Notes under the pieces: model-generated
Told to the model about the DNA's origin: nothing
Database searches by the model: none
The model's input: the letters and a program-made list of their open reading frames with translations, nothing else
Source: Alphaproteobacteria bacterium
Lineage (GTDB): Bacteria > Pseudomonadota > Alphaproteobacteria > Puniceispirillales > Puniceispirillaceae
Reading direction: 5' to 3'
Length of the DNA stretch: 56,367 bases
Assembly (NCBI GenBank): GCA_011524995.1
Contig: WTJA01000070.1
Coordinates: 5,302 to 61,668, forward strand
Program-made: the position numbers and the translations under genes
In this document: positions 17,365 to 27,618 of the stretch, one piece after another
Numbering within the stretch: position 1 is the first letter of the stretch
How the letters are laid out: each line of letters opens with the position of its first letter

Positions 17365-20134
17365 AGGGATGGGGATCTTGCTCAGCCAGGAAGGCCTTCA
17401 CCCCCGCAATGGCCTCAGCCAATCCCACGCGTTCAATAGCAATATCAGGCGGGAAAGCTGTCGTTAATCTTGTCGGAAGGCGGCTATCTAAGATAACAAA
17501 GACACCCTTATCATTCTGGCGTCTGATAAGGCGTCCAAAGGCTTGCCGTAATTTTAGGCGTGTGATGCGGTCAGTCCAGGCTTCGCGTCCCTGCCAGTCA
17601 GCGCGCGCTTTGAATAGCATATCTGGCCGCGGCCATGGCACCCTATCATAGACCATGAGGCGCAAGGCATCGCCCGGCACATCAACCCCATCTCTGACAG
17701 CATCTGTGCCAAGCAAACAGGCATGGCGATCTTCACGGAAGAGCTGAATGAGCGTTGATAGATTCATACGGTCAATATGTTGCGCATAAAGAGGGAGTTG
17801 CTGGTCTGACAAGAGCGGCAGTAATAGCGGATGGACGGCCCGCAATCGTTGAATCGCGGTAAATAGACCAAGCCCTCCACCGCCAGCGGCCCCAAATAAA
17901 GCAGCCATCGCCGCCGCGGTTGCCGCAGGCCTGTCACGTGCCACATCAGTCACAACATATAATTTGGTCGCGCTCTGATAGTCAAAAGGCGAGGGATGGT
18001 ATGACATCAAAGCAGGATGGGAGAGGTGGCTGGCCCCGCTAACTAATTTGGCACTATGCCAATTCAAAGGCGGGAGGGCTGCGGCATCTTGGTCTGGCTC
18101 ATCTTTCGTGACCTCTTGCCTATCGGCGAGTGTCGCAGAGGTCACAGCAACGCCATGAGCGGTCTCTAACACCTCTTTCGCAAAGGGCAAGGTGGGATCA
18201 AGATAATGACGATGCAAGCCGACATCAACATCAAGCCCATCTCGTCTATCAAGCTGGGCCCAATCTATGAAATCATCACGCCCCGCAGATGGCAGATCAC
18301 GCAGCATCACAAGCCAAGCAGCCAAGGGGCCGCTGGCACGACGTTCAAGTGCGCGTGAAGCCCCTTCTAATCGCGCTCTTGTCTGACTATCAAGGCTATC
18401 GGCTTCATCATCTAGTATCTTCAACAAAAGCCGCGCTAACACACCAAGCGGGGTAACAAGCTGTTCAAGTGCGGTGGCAAATTTTGCCCCCGCTTCGATA
18501 AGGGTATCTGAAACAGGGCTAAGAGAGACCTGCACATCAAAGGGGCTTTGGATGTCAGCTGCGCGGTGATAAATCTCGCGCCGCAATTGAAAGAAAAAGG
18601 CCTCACCTGCACCCAGCGCATTATTTTCAGACAGGCGTTTCCGCCAGCCATCACTTGGCAGGCATCTCGCAGCTTCGCTGGCATCTTCAAGCGCGCGGAG
18701 CCCGTCTTCTGAGCCTGCAATTAGCTCTTCCAGCCTTTTGCGCAAGCCTCGTGCGCGGCCACGCCTGCCATCTTCTGCGCCTCTTACCCAGCGTCGTAAT
18801 TCAGCGCCTTCCATGGCTGATAAAATCGCTGAAAAAGCAGAATCAGCGGCATCAAAGACATGATGTCCCTCATCAAAAATCAAACGCGTTGGACGGCTTG
18901 GATCAGCGGTATCACCTAAGGCTGCTTGCACCATCACAAGCGCATGATTGGCAATGACGATATCCGCTTGGCGGGCCCCACGAATGGATTTTTCAACAAA
19001 GCATTTCTGATAATGAAGACAGGCAGAATGGATGCATTCCCCGCGTCTATCTGAGAGGCCTGTTGTCACGCGTGGCCCCATCAGGTCAACCAGCCATGCG
19101 GGGAAGCTGGCGCCGGTGAGGTCACCATCTGGGGTGGCGCTTATCCATCGTGCCATCAAGCCAAGTGCGGGGGCAAGACGCGGTGCCCCTGGCATAGCAG
19201 AGAGCGCTTCTTCAAAATTCAGTAAACAGAGGTAATTTTCGCGGCCTTTGCGCACCACAACCTTATGCGCTTGGTCAGCGCCATAGAGGCGTGTCAGCTC
19301 TTCTGCAATTTGTTGCTGCAGGCTTTTAGTGTAGGTGGACACCCACACCGACCCTTTATTTTGATCCGCCCACAGGCTAGCGGGGGCTAAATAGCCCAAT
19401 GTTTTGCCTGTGCCCGTGCCAGCCTCAGCCAGAACCATAACTGGATTTGTGTCTTCATCAGGGGTTGCAAACATCGCAGAGAGCGCCGCCGCATAATCAG
19501 ATTGACTGGGCCTGATTTCGGCATGCGCGCCCAAGATATGTGCCAATTGTGACCGCGCAGCCTCTGGCATCACAGGTGCGAGGCCAGGTGCGGGGCGCGG
19601 CGGATAATCATCAATCTCGGCGAGCTCTTTAAAGATCATGGCCGCACGCCCATCAGGGGGGGCAGAAAGGGCTGGTGTGATACCACATTTTTGTAAAATG
19701 ATCGGGGAAAAGGGCCAGCCTCCGCGCCCCATCATCTCTGCTAGTCGACCGAGGCGCAGCTTTTCCTCCTCTGGCATGTCATCAATATCATCTAACAGCG
19801 CAAAGGTGGCTTTGCCGATCACAAGGCTTTCATCTTCGCCATTACTAGGTTTGGGAAGGCCAAGGGCTTTGGCAAGACCTGCAGGGGTCGGCAGGCAAAA
19901 GCGGCCTGGCCTAATGAAGGCAAATAGCTCCATGACATCAAAGGCGCCTTCTAATTCAGCGCCTAGACGGCTTGCTGTCCATTTGGCATGGCAGATTAGG
20001 GGCGGATGCGCCACAGCACGCAGCGCGGCATCAGCTAGTGACATCTCCTCAATTTCCCCATCAGCGCTGATCACATAAGCGCTATTCACAAGCGGATAGA
20101 GAATATCGAGGGCATAGATATCGGATTGTGTCAT
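17363..20134 (-). CDS. dinG: DinG/Rad3-like ATP-dependent DNA helicase
   Basis: 923-residue superfamily 2 helicase of the XPD/DinG group. Walker A is AEAGTGTGKT near residues 237-246. The DEAH-type box reads DEGH at 421-424. Between them are four cysteines placed for a 4Fe-4S cluster: C303, C367, C372 and C378. The C-terminal motif VI region, RLKLRQAFGRLIRRQNDKG, is intact. The first 200 residues are alphaproteobacterial-specific and lack an evident exonuclease signature. It probably unwinds 5'-3' at forks, R-loops or damage; the precise role is inferred. It stands alone between groEL and lysS. Confidence 0.9.
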   Translation of the reverse strand: MTQSDIYALDILYPLVNSAYVISADGEIEEMSLADAALRAVAHPPLICHAKWTASRLGAELEGAFDVMELFAFIRPGRFCLPTPAGLAKALGLPKPSNGEDESLVIGKATFALLDDIDDMPEEEKLRLGRLAEMMGRGGWPFSPIILQKCGITPALSAPPDGRAAMIFKELAEIDDYPPRPAPGLAPVMPEAARSQLAHILGAHAEIRPSQSDYAAALSAMFATPDEDTNPVMVLAEAGTGTGKTLGYLAPASLWADQNKGSVWVSTYTKSLQQQIAEELTRLYGADQAHKVVVRKGRENYLCLLNFEEALSAMPGAPRLAPALGLMARWISATPDGDLTGASFPAWLVDLMGPRVTTGLSDRRGECIHSACLHYQKCFVEKSIRGARQADIVIANHALVMVQAALGDTADPSRPTRLIFDEGHHVFDAADSAFSAILSAMEGAELRRWVRGAEDGRRGRARGLRKRLEELIAGSEDGLRALEDASEAARCLPSDGWRKRLSENNALGAGEAFFFQLRREIYHRAADIQSPFDVQVSLSPVSDTLIEAGAKFATALEQLVTPLGVLARLLLKILDDEADSLDSQTRARLEGASRALERRASGPLAAWLVMLRDLPSAGRDDFIDWAQLDRRDGLDVDVGLHRHYLDPTLPFAKEVLETAHGVAVTSATLADRQEVTKDEPDQDAAALPPLNWHSAKLVSGASHLSHPALMSYHPSPFDYQSATKLYVVTDVARDRPAATAAAMAALFGAAGGGGLGLFTAIQRLRAVHPLLLPLLSDQQLPLYAQHIDRMNLSTLIQLFREDRHACLLGTDAVRDGVDVPGDALRLMVYDRVPWPRPDMLFKARADWQGREAWTDRITRLKLRQAFGRLIRRQNDKGVFVILDSRLPTRLTTAFPPDIAIERVGLAEAIAGVKAFLAEQDPHP

Positions 20135-20341
20135 GGGGGATATGGTTAACCATCGCGAGGAGACTGTTCTTATATCTATACTGTGGGAGAGGGGCTGCGC
20201 CTAGCCTTGATGCCAAAAGATATGAAAAGAACGCACAAGATTAGGTATCCTTTCCGCCTTGCGCGCGCAAAATAACTTGATTAAACCCCCTGCTTTGCCT
20301 AGGTTTCGCCTCAGATACTAGCTAGATAAGGACGCGATGAG

Positions 20342-21952
20342 ATGAGCCAGTCATCATTTGATCCGGCACAAGCCGCATTCGCTGCTGATGCCAAAGCATG
20401 GCCCTTTGCAGAGGCCCGCAACGTCTTAAAACGTTTGTCGCAACAAAAAGATGATGACCCAAGCCGTCCGGTCCTATTTGAAACAGGATATGGCCCGTCT
20501 GGCCTGCCCCATATTGGGACATTTGGTGAGGTTGTGCGCACATCAATGGTGCGTAAAGCCTTTGAAGTATTAACAGGCCGTGCGACACGTTTGGTGTGTT
20601 TTTCCGATGATATGGATGGCTTCCGCAAGGTGCCTGACAATGTGCCTAATCAAGAGATGCTTGCCAATTATATCGACCAGCCGCTGACAAAGGTGCCTGA
20701 TCCCTTTGGCGAACATAATAGCTTTGGTGAGCATAATAATGCACGTCTTTGCGCGTTCTTAGATAGTTTTGGTTTTGACTATGAGTTTATCAGCGCAACA
20801 CAGCAATATCAGTCTGGTGCGCTTGATGACGCTTTGCTTCATATCCTTGCGCATCACGATAAGGTCCGAGATGTGATCCTGCCAACCTTAGGCGAAGAGC
20901 GTCGTAAAACCTATTCTCCCTTCTTGCCGCTTTGCCCTGATACAGGCCGTGTCTTGCAAGCCAAAGTCGTAGAGACAAAGCCACAAGAGGGCACGCTTAT
21001 CTATGAAGACCCAGAAACAGGAGCGCATCGTGAGGTGCCTGTGACAGGTGGGGCGTGTAAATTACAGTGGAAATGTGATTGGGCGATGCGCTGGTATGCG
21101 CTTGGTGTTGATTATGAAATGTCTGGCAAGGATTTGATTGATTCTGTGACCTTATCCTCCAAGATTGTACGCGTGCTGGGTAAGGTGCCGCCAACATCAT
21201 TCTCCTATGAGCTTTTCCTCGACCAGAATGGCGAGAAGATTTCAAAATCAAAAGGCAATGGCTTGTCGATTGAAGAATGGTTGCGCTATGGCAGCCCTGA
21301 ATCATTGGCGTTGTTCATGTATGGTCAGCCAAAGCGTGCTAAGCGCCTCTATTTTGATTCTATCCCCAAAGCTGTGGATGAATATTACGCCCATCTTGGC
21401 AAAGCAGCCGCCCAAGAGCCAGCACAGCAATTTGAGAACCCTGCCTGGCATATTCACGAAGGGGACATACCGCAAGATGATTTGCCTGTCAGCTTCTCAC
21501 TCCTATTGAATTTGGCGGCGGTCTGCCAAGCTGAAACAGCAGATGTGATCTGGAACTATGTGACAGATTATGCGCCAGAGGTCTCACAAGACAGCCACCC
21601 TCAGCTTGATAAGATGGTTCAATATGCGGTGAATTATTATCAAGATAGAGTGCGCCCACTTCTGCAACATCGTGCCGCAACTGCTGCGGAAAAAGCGACG
21701 CTCACCGCATTGCGTGCCGCCATTGCTGGCTTGCCTGAAGAGGCGGATGCTGAAACGATTCAATCCGCGGTTTATGCTGCTGGTAAAGAGGCCGGATATG
21801 AAAATCTGCGTGACTGGTTCAGCTGTCTCTATGAAACGATGCTAGGCCAATCACAAGGGCCACGTATGGGCGGCTTTTTCTCGCTCTATGGGCGGGAGAA
21901 AACCTTAGCACTATTTGATGATGTGCTCGCTGATAAGCTTGTCTCGCAATAG
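20342..21952 (+). CDS. lysS: Lysyl-tRNA synthetase, class I
   Basis: 536 residues of the class I (archaeal-type, LysK) enzyme, not the usual bacterial class II enzyme. The HIGH-type motif is PHIG at 56-59 in GLPHIGTFGEV; the KMSKS-type loop is KISKSKGNGLS near 300. Alphaproteobacteria commonly use this form. The C-terminal alpha-helical anticodon-binding part ends with GREKTLALFDDVL. AAGGA lies about 10 bases before the ATG. pyrD follows after 12 bases, so they may be cotranscribed. Confidence 0.95.
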   Translation: MSQSSFDPAQAAFAADAKAWPFAEARNVLKRLSQQKDDDPSRPVLFETGYGPSGLPHIGTFGEVVRTSMVRKAFEVLTGRATRLVCFSDDMDGFRKVPDNVPNQEMLANYIDQPLTKVPDPFGEHNSFGEHNNARLCAFLDSFGFDYEFISATQQYQSGALDDALLHILAHHDKVRDVILPTLGEERRKTYSPFLPLCPDTGRVLQAKVVETKPQEGTLIYEDPETGAHREVPVTGGACKLQWKCDWAMRWYALGVDYEMSGKDLIDSVTLSSKIVRVLGKVPPTSFSYELFLDQNGEKISKSKGNGLSIEEWLRYGSPESLALFMYGQPKRAKRLYFDSIPKAVDEYYAHLGKAAAQEPAQQFENPAWHIHEGDIPQDDLPVSFSLLLNLAAVCQAETADVIWNYVTDYAPEVSQDSHPQLDKMVQYAVNYYQDRVRPLLQHRAATAAEKATLTALRAAIAGLPEEADAETIQSAVYAAGKEAGYENLRDWFSCLYETMLGQSQGPRMGGFFSLYGREKTLALFDDVLADKLVSQ

Positions 21953-21964
21953 GATTTCATTGAT

Positions 21965-23041
21965 ATGGTATGGCGCCTTGCTTCTTATCTGACACAGACA
22001 TTACCTGCCGAGGCAGCGCATAATGTGGCTGTCAAAGCACTGTCTTTGGGGCTGGGGCCGGCGCCCTCTGTGCCTTCGCTTCCTGTAAAAGTTGGGACGA
22101 TGAGATGGCCTAACCCCTTAGGTCTAGCCGCTGGATTTGATAAGAACGCTGAGGCCTATCACGGCGCCCATAAATTGGGGTTTGGGGCGGTAGAAGTGGG
22201 CACGATCACACCGCTTGCCCAGCCAGGTAATCCGAAGCCACGTGTGTTTCGCCTGCCAGAAGATCAGGCGGTGATTAACCGCTATGGCTTTAATGGTAAA
22301 GGCATGGCCTATGCCGCAAAACAGCTAGCAAAGCGCCGGTCTGATATGATCTTAGGGGTCAATATTGGCGCTAATAAGCTGAGTGAGGATAAGGCACAAG
22401 ATTATCATAAAACTGCGGCCTTTCTGGCGGGCTATGCTGATTATATCACGGTGAATATATCATCACCTAACACCCCTGGTTTGCGTGATCTGCAAGATGG
22501 CAAAGCATTGCAAGACACATTGGCAGCCACTTTTGCAGGGCTGGCAGAGGCGGCAGAAACAAAGCCTGTTTTTGTGAAGCTCGCACCAGATTTAACAGCA
22601 ACCGCACTTGTCCAATCTATGGAAGCCGCTTTGCAATTTGATATTGCTGGTTTCATTTTAACCAACACGACCATTGCGCGCCCTGCCCATTTGCAAAGCC
22701 GCTATCAATCAGAACAAGGCGGCTTATCAGGTCGCCCGGTGAAAGCTTTCTCAGAGGCGTCATTAGCAACCGCTATGACATTTATCAAAGAGCAAAATGC
22801 TAGCTGTGATGTCATCGCTGTGGGCGGGATCGAAACCGGGCAAGATGTGCTTATGCGGCTGGCCTTAGGCGCATCTGCCACACAACTTTATTCAGCGCTC
22901 TCTTTGCAAGGGCCTGATTTGCCAGCGCGTATCCTAACCGATATTGCCGCATTTTGTGACCGTCATCATATCACCTCTCTCTCAGAGATTATCGGCACGG
23001 CCGCAACCATAGAAGAGGCTCGCGCCTTCGCCGCGCGTTAG
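21965..23041 (+). CDS. pyrD: Dihydroorotate dehydrogenase (quinone), class 2
   Basis: 358-residue membrane-associated flavoenzyme oxidising dihydroorotate to orotate in pyrimidine synthesis, with electrons going to quinone. The N-terminal amphipathic extension (residues 1-40) and the NPLGLAAGFDKNAEAYHG block mark class 2. The catalytic-loop serine is in NISSPNTPGLRDLQ. FMN-phosphate binding is suggested by AVGGIETGQDVLMRLALGA. AGGA overlaps the lysS stop region. Its last codons overlap the convergent RHH_4 gene by 4 bases. Confidence 0.96.
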   Translation: MVWRLASYLTQTLPAEAAHNVAVKALSLGLGPAPSVPSLPVKVGTMRWPNPLGLAAGFDKNAEAYHGAHKLGFGAVEVGTITPLAQPGNPKPRVFRLPEDQAVINRYGFNGKGMAYAAKQLAKRRSDMILGVNIGANKLSEDKAQDYHKTAAFLAGYADYITVNISSPNTPGLRDLQDGKALQDTLAATFAGLAEAAETKPVFVKLAPDLTATALVQSMEAALQFDIAGFILTNTTIARPAHLQSRYQSEQGGLSGRPVKAFSEASLATAMTFIKEQNASCDVIAVGGIETGQDVLMRLALGASATQLYSALSLQGPDLPARILTDIAAFCDRHHITSLSEIIGTAATIEEARAFAAR

Positions 23042-23457
23042 GAAGCATCTTCCTCGCCGCCAATTGGCGGTGAATGGTCAAGGGCATGGGCAAGCTTTCG
23101 TAACACCCGATGATAACAGGCTTGGGCATGATGATGCGCGGCCTCTGCCAAAGGTAGGGCGGCCATCCCTTCTTGTGACTGTGGGCTAGGCGGCCCAAAA
23201 TCATGGTAGGTTTGGCTAAGCGGCCAGCTTTTCGTCATTTCTTGATAATATAATAAGCAAAATAAGCGGATAGTTTGGGCAAAAGGCGCCGCCCCCTTAT
23301 GCATATAGAGCTGGGTCAGCAGGCTTGGTAAATCACGCGCAATTTCAAAGGCAATATCCTCAAAAGCACGCCACACACATCGTTCCATCGCAAGGCTGGT
23401 GCGATGCGACTGCAAGGTGATATTGCGCTTTTCAATTTCAAAAAGATTATGCTCCAT
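23038..23457 (-). CDS. RHH_4-family ribbon-helix-helix protein
   Basis: 139 residues. Residues 11-72 (RNITLQSHRTSLAMERCVWR onward, then AFEDIAFEIA) match the RHH_4 domain found in alphaproteobacteria, a ribbon-helix-helix fold usually linked to DNA binding. The second half is unusual: hydrophobic LFCLLYYQEM, then a His-rich stretch AAHHHAQACYHR and an acidic end. The ATG follows AAAGGA. Its end overlaps the pyrD stop. It may be a small transcription factor; the target is unknown. Confidence 0.65.
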   Translation of the reverse strand: MEHNLFEIEKRNITLQSHRTSLAMERCVWRAFEDIAFEIARDLPSLLTQLYMHKGAAPFAQTIRLFCLLYYQEMTKSWPLSQTYHDFGPPSPQSQEGMAALPLAEAAHHHAQACYHRVLRKLAHALDHSPPIGGEEDAS

Positions 23458-23542
23458 GATCCAAAAGGATAATCCAAAAGGGTAAATAAAGTCTTAACGC
23501 CAAGGATTTTTTTGAAAAAAATGAAAAAGAGGGGGCGTATCA

Positions 23543-23565
23543 TCTCCTGAAGCGGTATCAGGAGA
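23543..23565 (+). repeat. Inverted repeat in the rpmB leader
   Basis: TCTCCTGA (23543-23550) and TCAGGAGA (23558-23565) form a perfect 8-bp stem with a 7-base loop, about 100 bases before rpmB. It could be an operator for either divergent gene or a hairpin in the L28 messenger leader. No T-run follows on the plus strand. Confidence 0.5.
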
Positions 23566-23662
23566 GGGCAAGATGACTTGAATCAGCTTGATTTTCCATT
23601 GGATATCGTCTACAAAGCCGAACATTCAAAAATTCCACGATTGGATAATAAGGAGCATGGCT

Positions 23663-23947
23663 ATGGCCAAGCGTTGTCAAATTACAGGTAAGGGCGTGAT
23701 GACAGGCAATAATGTCAGCCACGCAAATAACCGCACACGTCGCCGTTTTCTGCCAAATCTTCAGCAGACAAGCATGCAGTCAGAGATTCTAGGTCGCACC
23801 GTATCATTGCGTGTGACAACTAATGCGATTCGCACAGTTGAAAAGCATGGCGGTCTTGACGCATTTTTGATGCAGGCACGTAATTCAGAGCTAGCAGACG
23901 AAGCACGCGCATTGAAGCGTGAGATGCTTGCCGCACAATCTGCCTAA
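23663..23947 (+). CDS. rpmB: 50S ribosomal protein L28
   Basis: 94-residue ribosomal protein. The frame is open upstream to 23588, and an ATG at 23657 also exists, but AGGAG at 23651-23655 is too close to that one. The ATG at 23663 has the right spacing and gives [20 protein letters not shown], the standard L28 start. The central [12 protein letters not shown] and [20 protein letters not shown] are well conserved. It is a single-gene unit with its own terminator. Confidence 0.97.
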   Translation: MAKRCQITGKGVMTGNNVSHANNRTRRRFLPNLQQTSMQSEILGRTVSLRVTTNAIRTVEKHGGLDAFLMQARNSELADEARALKREMLAAQSA

Positions 23948-23975
23948 AGAGTGATAGCTTTCAGTGATAAGAAAT

Positions 23976-24000
23976 GCCCCGCTTTTGCGGGGCTTTTTTT
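23976..24000 (+). terminator. Rho-independent terminator of rpmB
   Basis: GCCCCGC (23976-23982) and GCGGGGC (23987-23993) pair around TTTT, followed by seven Ts. It closes the rpmB transcript and separates it from the convergent cobT. Confidence 0.93.
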
Positions 24001-24047
24001 ATGTCCAAAAAAGGTGGTGTCGTGATGGTGGCACGCTTGCAAACAGG

Positions 24048-25901
24048 CTAGCGCCGGCCGCCGCCGCGCTTATCTTCATCAAACATATCTGCTAGCTGTG
24101 ACATCACAGCGCCGCCTAATTGATCAACATCTGTAATTGTCAGAGCGCGGCTATAATAGCGGTTCACATCATGCCCGATCCCAATGGCAAGCAATTCAAC
24201 AGGGGAGCGGGTTTGAATATAGTCAATCATCAAGCGTAAATGCTTCTCAAGATAATTGCCGCTATTAGATGATAGGGTGGAATCATCAACAGGTGCCCCA
24301 TCCGAGATCACCATCAAAATCCGGCGATCTTCATTGCGCCCTAACAGCCTGTCATGGGCCCAGGCTAGCGCCTCCCCATCAATATTTTCTTTCAAAATGC
24401 CTTCACGCAGCATAAGGCCAAGTGATTTGCGGGCACGGCGCCACGGCGTATCAGCGCCCTTATAGATGATATGGCGCAAATCATTTAGCCGGCCTGGCTT
24501 TTCTGGCTTGCCGGCAACTTGCCAGGCTTCTCGTGATTGTCCGCCTTTCCAAGCCTTTGTTGTAAAGCCCAGAATTTCAACTTTAACGCCGCATCTCTCT
24601 AATGTGCGCGCTAAAATATCCGCTGTTACAGCCGCAATGGTAATGGGCCGGCCGCGCATAGAGCCTGAATTATCAAGAAGTATTGTCACCACCGTGTCAC
24701 GGAATTTCATATCCTGTTCTTGCTTATAGGATAAGGGCGATAGGGGTTGTGAGACCACGCGATGCAACTTGCCCGCATCAAGGATCCCTTCTTCTAGGTC
24801 AAAATCCCACGACCGGTTTTGATAGGCCAATAATTTTCGTTGCAAACGGTTGGCTAATTTCCCGATGACGGCATGCAGATTATCTAAATGCCTGTCGAGC
24901 ATATCACGCAAGCGATCTAATTCTTCGGCATCACAGAGCTCTGCAGCATCAATCACTTCGTCATACGCATTTGTGAAGACCTGATAGGATTCGGCTATGG
25001 TATCACCCGGCGGGCGCTGTCCTTGTGGGTCGCCGCCGGGGGATTCGCCATCTGCCATCCCATCCATATCTGGTTCGCCATCCATCTCAGAGCCATCTTC
25101 AGATGACATCGCGGCCGCATCACCATCTTGGTCTAATGATTGGCTATCTTCGGCATCTGACTCATCTTCGCCAGTGGCGCTTTCCGCATTATCATCCGGC
25201 TGCTCATCGCTGTCTTCAGGGTTGTCTTGACCCTGATTCTCTTCATCAGTCTCATCACCATCTGAATCAGAGGCGTCCCCTAAATCTGTTTCCAACGCCC
25301 CAATGAGTTGGCGCGCTAACTTGGCATAGGCGGCTTGGTCGGTTTCACTACCTTTGATTTGCTCTAACAAATCACCAGCCCGTGCTGTAATCCAGGGGCG
25401 CCATAATTCCATCGCCATCGCTGTTGTGGCTGGTGGCTTATCACCTGTTAACACTTCACGCAATGTGAGGCGCACCGCTTCGGCAAGGGCGCTATCATCG
25501 CCAGAATCAGGGCTGCCAATCGTGCGCCCTTGATATTGCATATTGAGCTTTTCGGTTAGGTTCTGGCGTACACCTTCCATTTGGTTCGCGCCAATAGCCT
25601 CAATGCGGGCTTGTTCAGCCGCTTCAAAGATTGCCTTTGCCCCGGCCAGTTGCGGGCAATGTTTGCCATGCATCATCTCATTGTGATGGGCAAGCCACAA
25701 GCCAGCTGAATCACTCGCGCCGCGCAATTTGCTCATGGATTGGCTAAGCCCTTCACGTGCTAATGACGGCAGTCTTACCTCTTGTTCGCCAACATGCGTG
25801 TCATGGCCGGCATAGCGCACCTGCACCTGCTTCCCGCCAGCGAGGGCTCGCATAGAAGCGGCATTGGCTTTCAGAAATTCTGATTGCTTATCTGACATCA
25901 T
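24048..25901 (-). CDS. cobT: CobT-type cobaltochelatase subunit (VWA protein)
   Basis: 617 residues. The N-terminal part is helical. A long acidic linker (about residues 220-305, rich in D, E and S) follows. The C-terminal von Willebrand A domain carries a MIDAS motif D410-N-S412-G-S414. CobT normally pairs with the AAA+ protein CobS and the large subunit CobN to insert cobalt into hydrogenobyrinate a,c-diamide in aerobic B12 synthesis. cobS lies 27 bases upstream on the same strand. No CobN or other B12 gene is in the window. Many alphaproteobacteria carry this pair in just this neighbourhood, so another role is possible. Confidence 0.93.
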   Translation of the reverse strand: MMSDKQSEFLKANAASMRALAGGKQVQVRYAGHDTHVGEQEVRLPSLAREGLSQSMSKLRGASDSAGLWLAHHNEMMHGKHCPQLAGAKAIFEAAEQARIEAIGANQMEGVRQNLTEKLNMQYQGRTIGSPDSGDDSALAEAVRLTLREVLTGDKPPATTAMAMELWRPWITARAGDLLEQIKGSETDQAAYAKLARQLIGALETDLGDASDSDGDETDEENQGQDNPEDSDEQPDDNAESATGEDESDAEDSQSLDQDGDAAAMSSEDGSEMDGEPDMDGMADGESPGGDPQGQRPPGDTIAESYQVFTNAYDEVIDAAELCDAEELDRLRDMLDRHLDNLHAVIGKLANRLQRKLLAYQNRSWDFDLEEGILDAGKLHRVVSQPLSPLSYKQEQDMKFRDTVVTILLDNSGSMRGRPITIAAVTADILARTLERCGVKVEILGFTTKAWKGGQSREAWQVAGKPEKPGRLNDLRHIIYKGADTPWRRARKSLGLMLREGILKENIDGEALAWAHDRLLGRNEDRRILMVISDGAPVDDSTLSSNSGNYLEKHLRLMIDYIQTRSPVELLAIGIGHDVNRYYSRALTITDVDQLGGAVMSQLADMFDEDKRGGGRR

Positions 25902-25928
25902 TCACGCCTAAGAGCTGTGGCTTACGGG

Positions 25929-26921
25929 CTACGATAGGGTTTCACCGCTTTCAAGCTGGATTCCAAATACGCGCTGATAATATTCCGCCAAAACAGGGCG
26001 TTCAATCTCATCACATTTATTCAAGAAGCTCAAGCGGAAGGCCAAGGTGATATCATTGAAGATCTTGGCGTTTTCTGCCCATGTCAACACTGTCCGTGGT
26101 GACATCACTGTTGACAGATCGCCCGCCATAAAGCCTTTTCTGGTCATATCTGCCAAACGAACCATCTGGTCGATTTGCTTCTCACCTTCTGGGTTCTGAT
26201 AATCTTTTTGCTTTGATAGCACGATGTTCACTTCGTCATCATGCGGCAAATAGTTCAAGCTTGAGACGATAGACCATCTATCCATCTGACCTTGGTTAAT
26301 TTGCTGTGTGCCGTGATACAAGCCTGTTGTATCACCGAGGCCAACGGTATTGGCTGTGGCAAATAGACGGAAATGCGGATTTGGATGGATCACTTTGTTG
26401 TTATCAAGCAAGGTTAATTTGCCATCCACTTCAAGCACACGCTGAATCACAAACATCACATCAGCGCGGCCTGCATCATATTCATCAAAGACAAGCGCCA
26501 CAGGGTTTTGCAAGGCCCATGGCAAGAGCCCTTCTCTAAATTCTGTCACTTGCTTGCCATCGCGTAGGATGATCGCATCTTTACCAATGAGGTCAATACG
26601 GCTGACATGGCTATCAAGGTTGATACGCATGGTTGGCCAATTCAGGCGTGCTGCGACTTGTTCGATATGCGTTGATTTACCTGTGCCGTGATAGCCTTGG
26701 ATCATCACGCGGCGGTTATGCGAAAAGCCAGCAAGAATAGCGAGCGTTGTATCTTTATCAAATTGATAATCAGGATCGAGATTTGGCACATAATCAGACG
26801 GCTCTGAGAACCCTGCCACAGTCATATCGACATCAATACCAAAGGTCTCTCTGACATCAAATGTTGTATCTGGGGCGCCAATATGGTGGGCTGCTTTGCC
26901 ATGGACCGTATCTGCTGACAT
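25929..26921 (-). CDS. cobS: CobS-type cobaltochelatase AAA+ ATPase
   Basis: 330-residue MoxR-like AAA+ ATPase. Walker A is GYHGTGKST at 76-84; Walker B is [10 protein letters not shown]. Sensor 1 is [20 protein letters not shown], a block typical of CobS. It acts with CobT as the ATP-driven part of cobalt chelatase. The two genes are adjacent and in order cobS-cobT. The upstream neighbour is a J-domain protein on the same strand. See cobT for doubts about B12. Confidence 0.94.
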   Translation of the reverse strand: MSADTVHGKAAHHIGAPDTTFDVRETFGIDVDMTVAGFSEPSDYVPNLDPDYQFDKDTTLAILAGFSHNRRVMIQGYHGTGKSTHIEQVAARLNWPTMRINLDSHVSRIDLIGKDAIILRDGKQVTEFREGLLPWALQNPVALVFDEYDAGRADVMFVIQRVLEVDGKLTLLDNNKVIHPNPHFRLFATANTVGLGDTTGLYHGTQQINQGQMDRWSIVSSLNYLPHDDEVNIVLSKQKDYQNPEGEKQIDQMVRLADMTRKGFMAGDLSTVMSPRTVLTWAENAKIFNDITLAFRLSFLNKCDEIERPVLAEYYQRVFGIQLESGETLS

Positions 26922-26964
26922 GTCTTACTCCGCTTATCGCTTTTAACTTCTTTTGAGTGCCTAT

Positions 26965-27555
26965 TTACGAGCTAACGAGCTTGGTACGCAAGTAAGAATA
27001 GGCAAGATTGATTTCTTTTAGTTTTTCCTCAGCCGCCTGATCACCGTGATGGCGGTCTGGATGATGCTGTTTCACGAGCTGTTTATATCTTTTGGTCACG
27101 GCTTTGATGTCTTCGGTGGGGTCGATGGCAAAGACGGCCCAGGCTGCCCGTTCCTCTGCGGGGAGCTGCGCGGTACGAGCCGCTTGTGGCGAGGCCGTCT
27201 CTTCTTCGAAAAACCCAAATACATCGGTGAAGTCATCAGGCGATGGCGCGGTTTTGCCACCGGTGCCAAACTTCCATGAGGGGCGTTCCCAGGTAGAGGC
27301 ATCACGAATGGCTTTTTCCAGCGCTGCGCCGCCTAGTCCTGAGAAATAATTCCATTGCTTGTTATAGGCGCGCACATGGTCAAGACAGAAATAATGGTAA
27401 TCTCTGATGTTATCGCGGCTCTTTGGGGCAGGGAATGCGCCTTCTTCGCAACAATCTGCCGCATCACATAAGCGCAATTCTGCCTTTGGCTTCGCGCTAT
27501 CATTGGCAAAGCTAATATCTGGCATTTTCACATCATTGGCTTTTGAATATCTCAT
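26965..27555 (-). CDS. J-domain protein with N-terminal cysteine region
   Basis: 196 residues from the ATG at 27555; a longer frame would run into the divergent bolA start. The C-terminal 60 residues form a J domain with the HPD motif in QHHPDRH and a following helix ending YSYLRTKL. The N-terminal part has LCDAADCCEEGAFPAPKSRD and YFCLDHVRAYN, suggesting a small metal or zinc site. There is no Gly/Phe or zinc-finger region like DnaJ, so it is a class III J protein that should recruit DnaK to a specific client. It is 43 bases upstream of cobS. Confidence 0.85.
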   Translation of the reverse strand: MRYSKANDVKMPDISFANDSAKPKAELRLCDAADCCEEGAFPAPKSRDNIRDYHYFCLDHVRAYNKQWNYFSGLGGAALEKAIRDASTWERPSWKFGTGGKTAPSPDDFTDVFGFFEEETASPQAARTAQLPAEERAAWAVFAIDPTEDIKAVTKRYKQLVKQHHPDRHHGDQAAEEKLKEINLAYSYLRTKLVSS

Positions 27556-27618
27556 GGGTAAGAGTATAAGGGGGTAAGGGTTGAAAACAAGTTCATAGGC
27601 GACAAAAGGAGCGGTAAA

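Noticed and set aside
24997-25306. Open frames antisense to the cobT acidic linker
   Set aside because: They arise from the low-complexity Asp/Glu/Ser coding sequence on the other strand.
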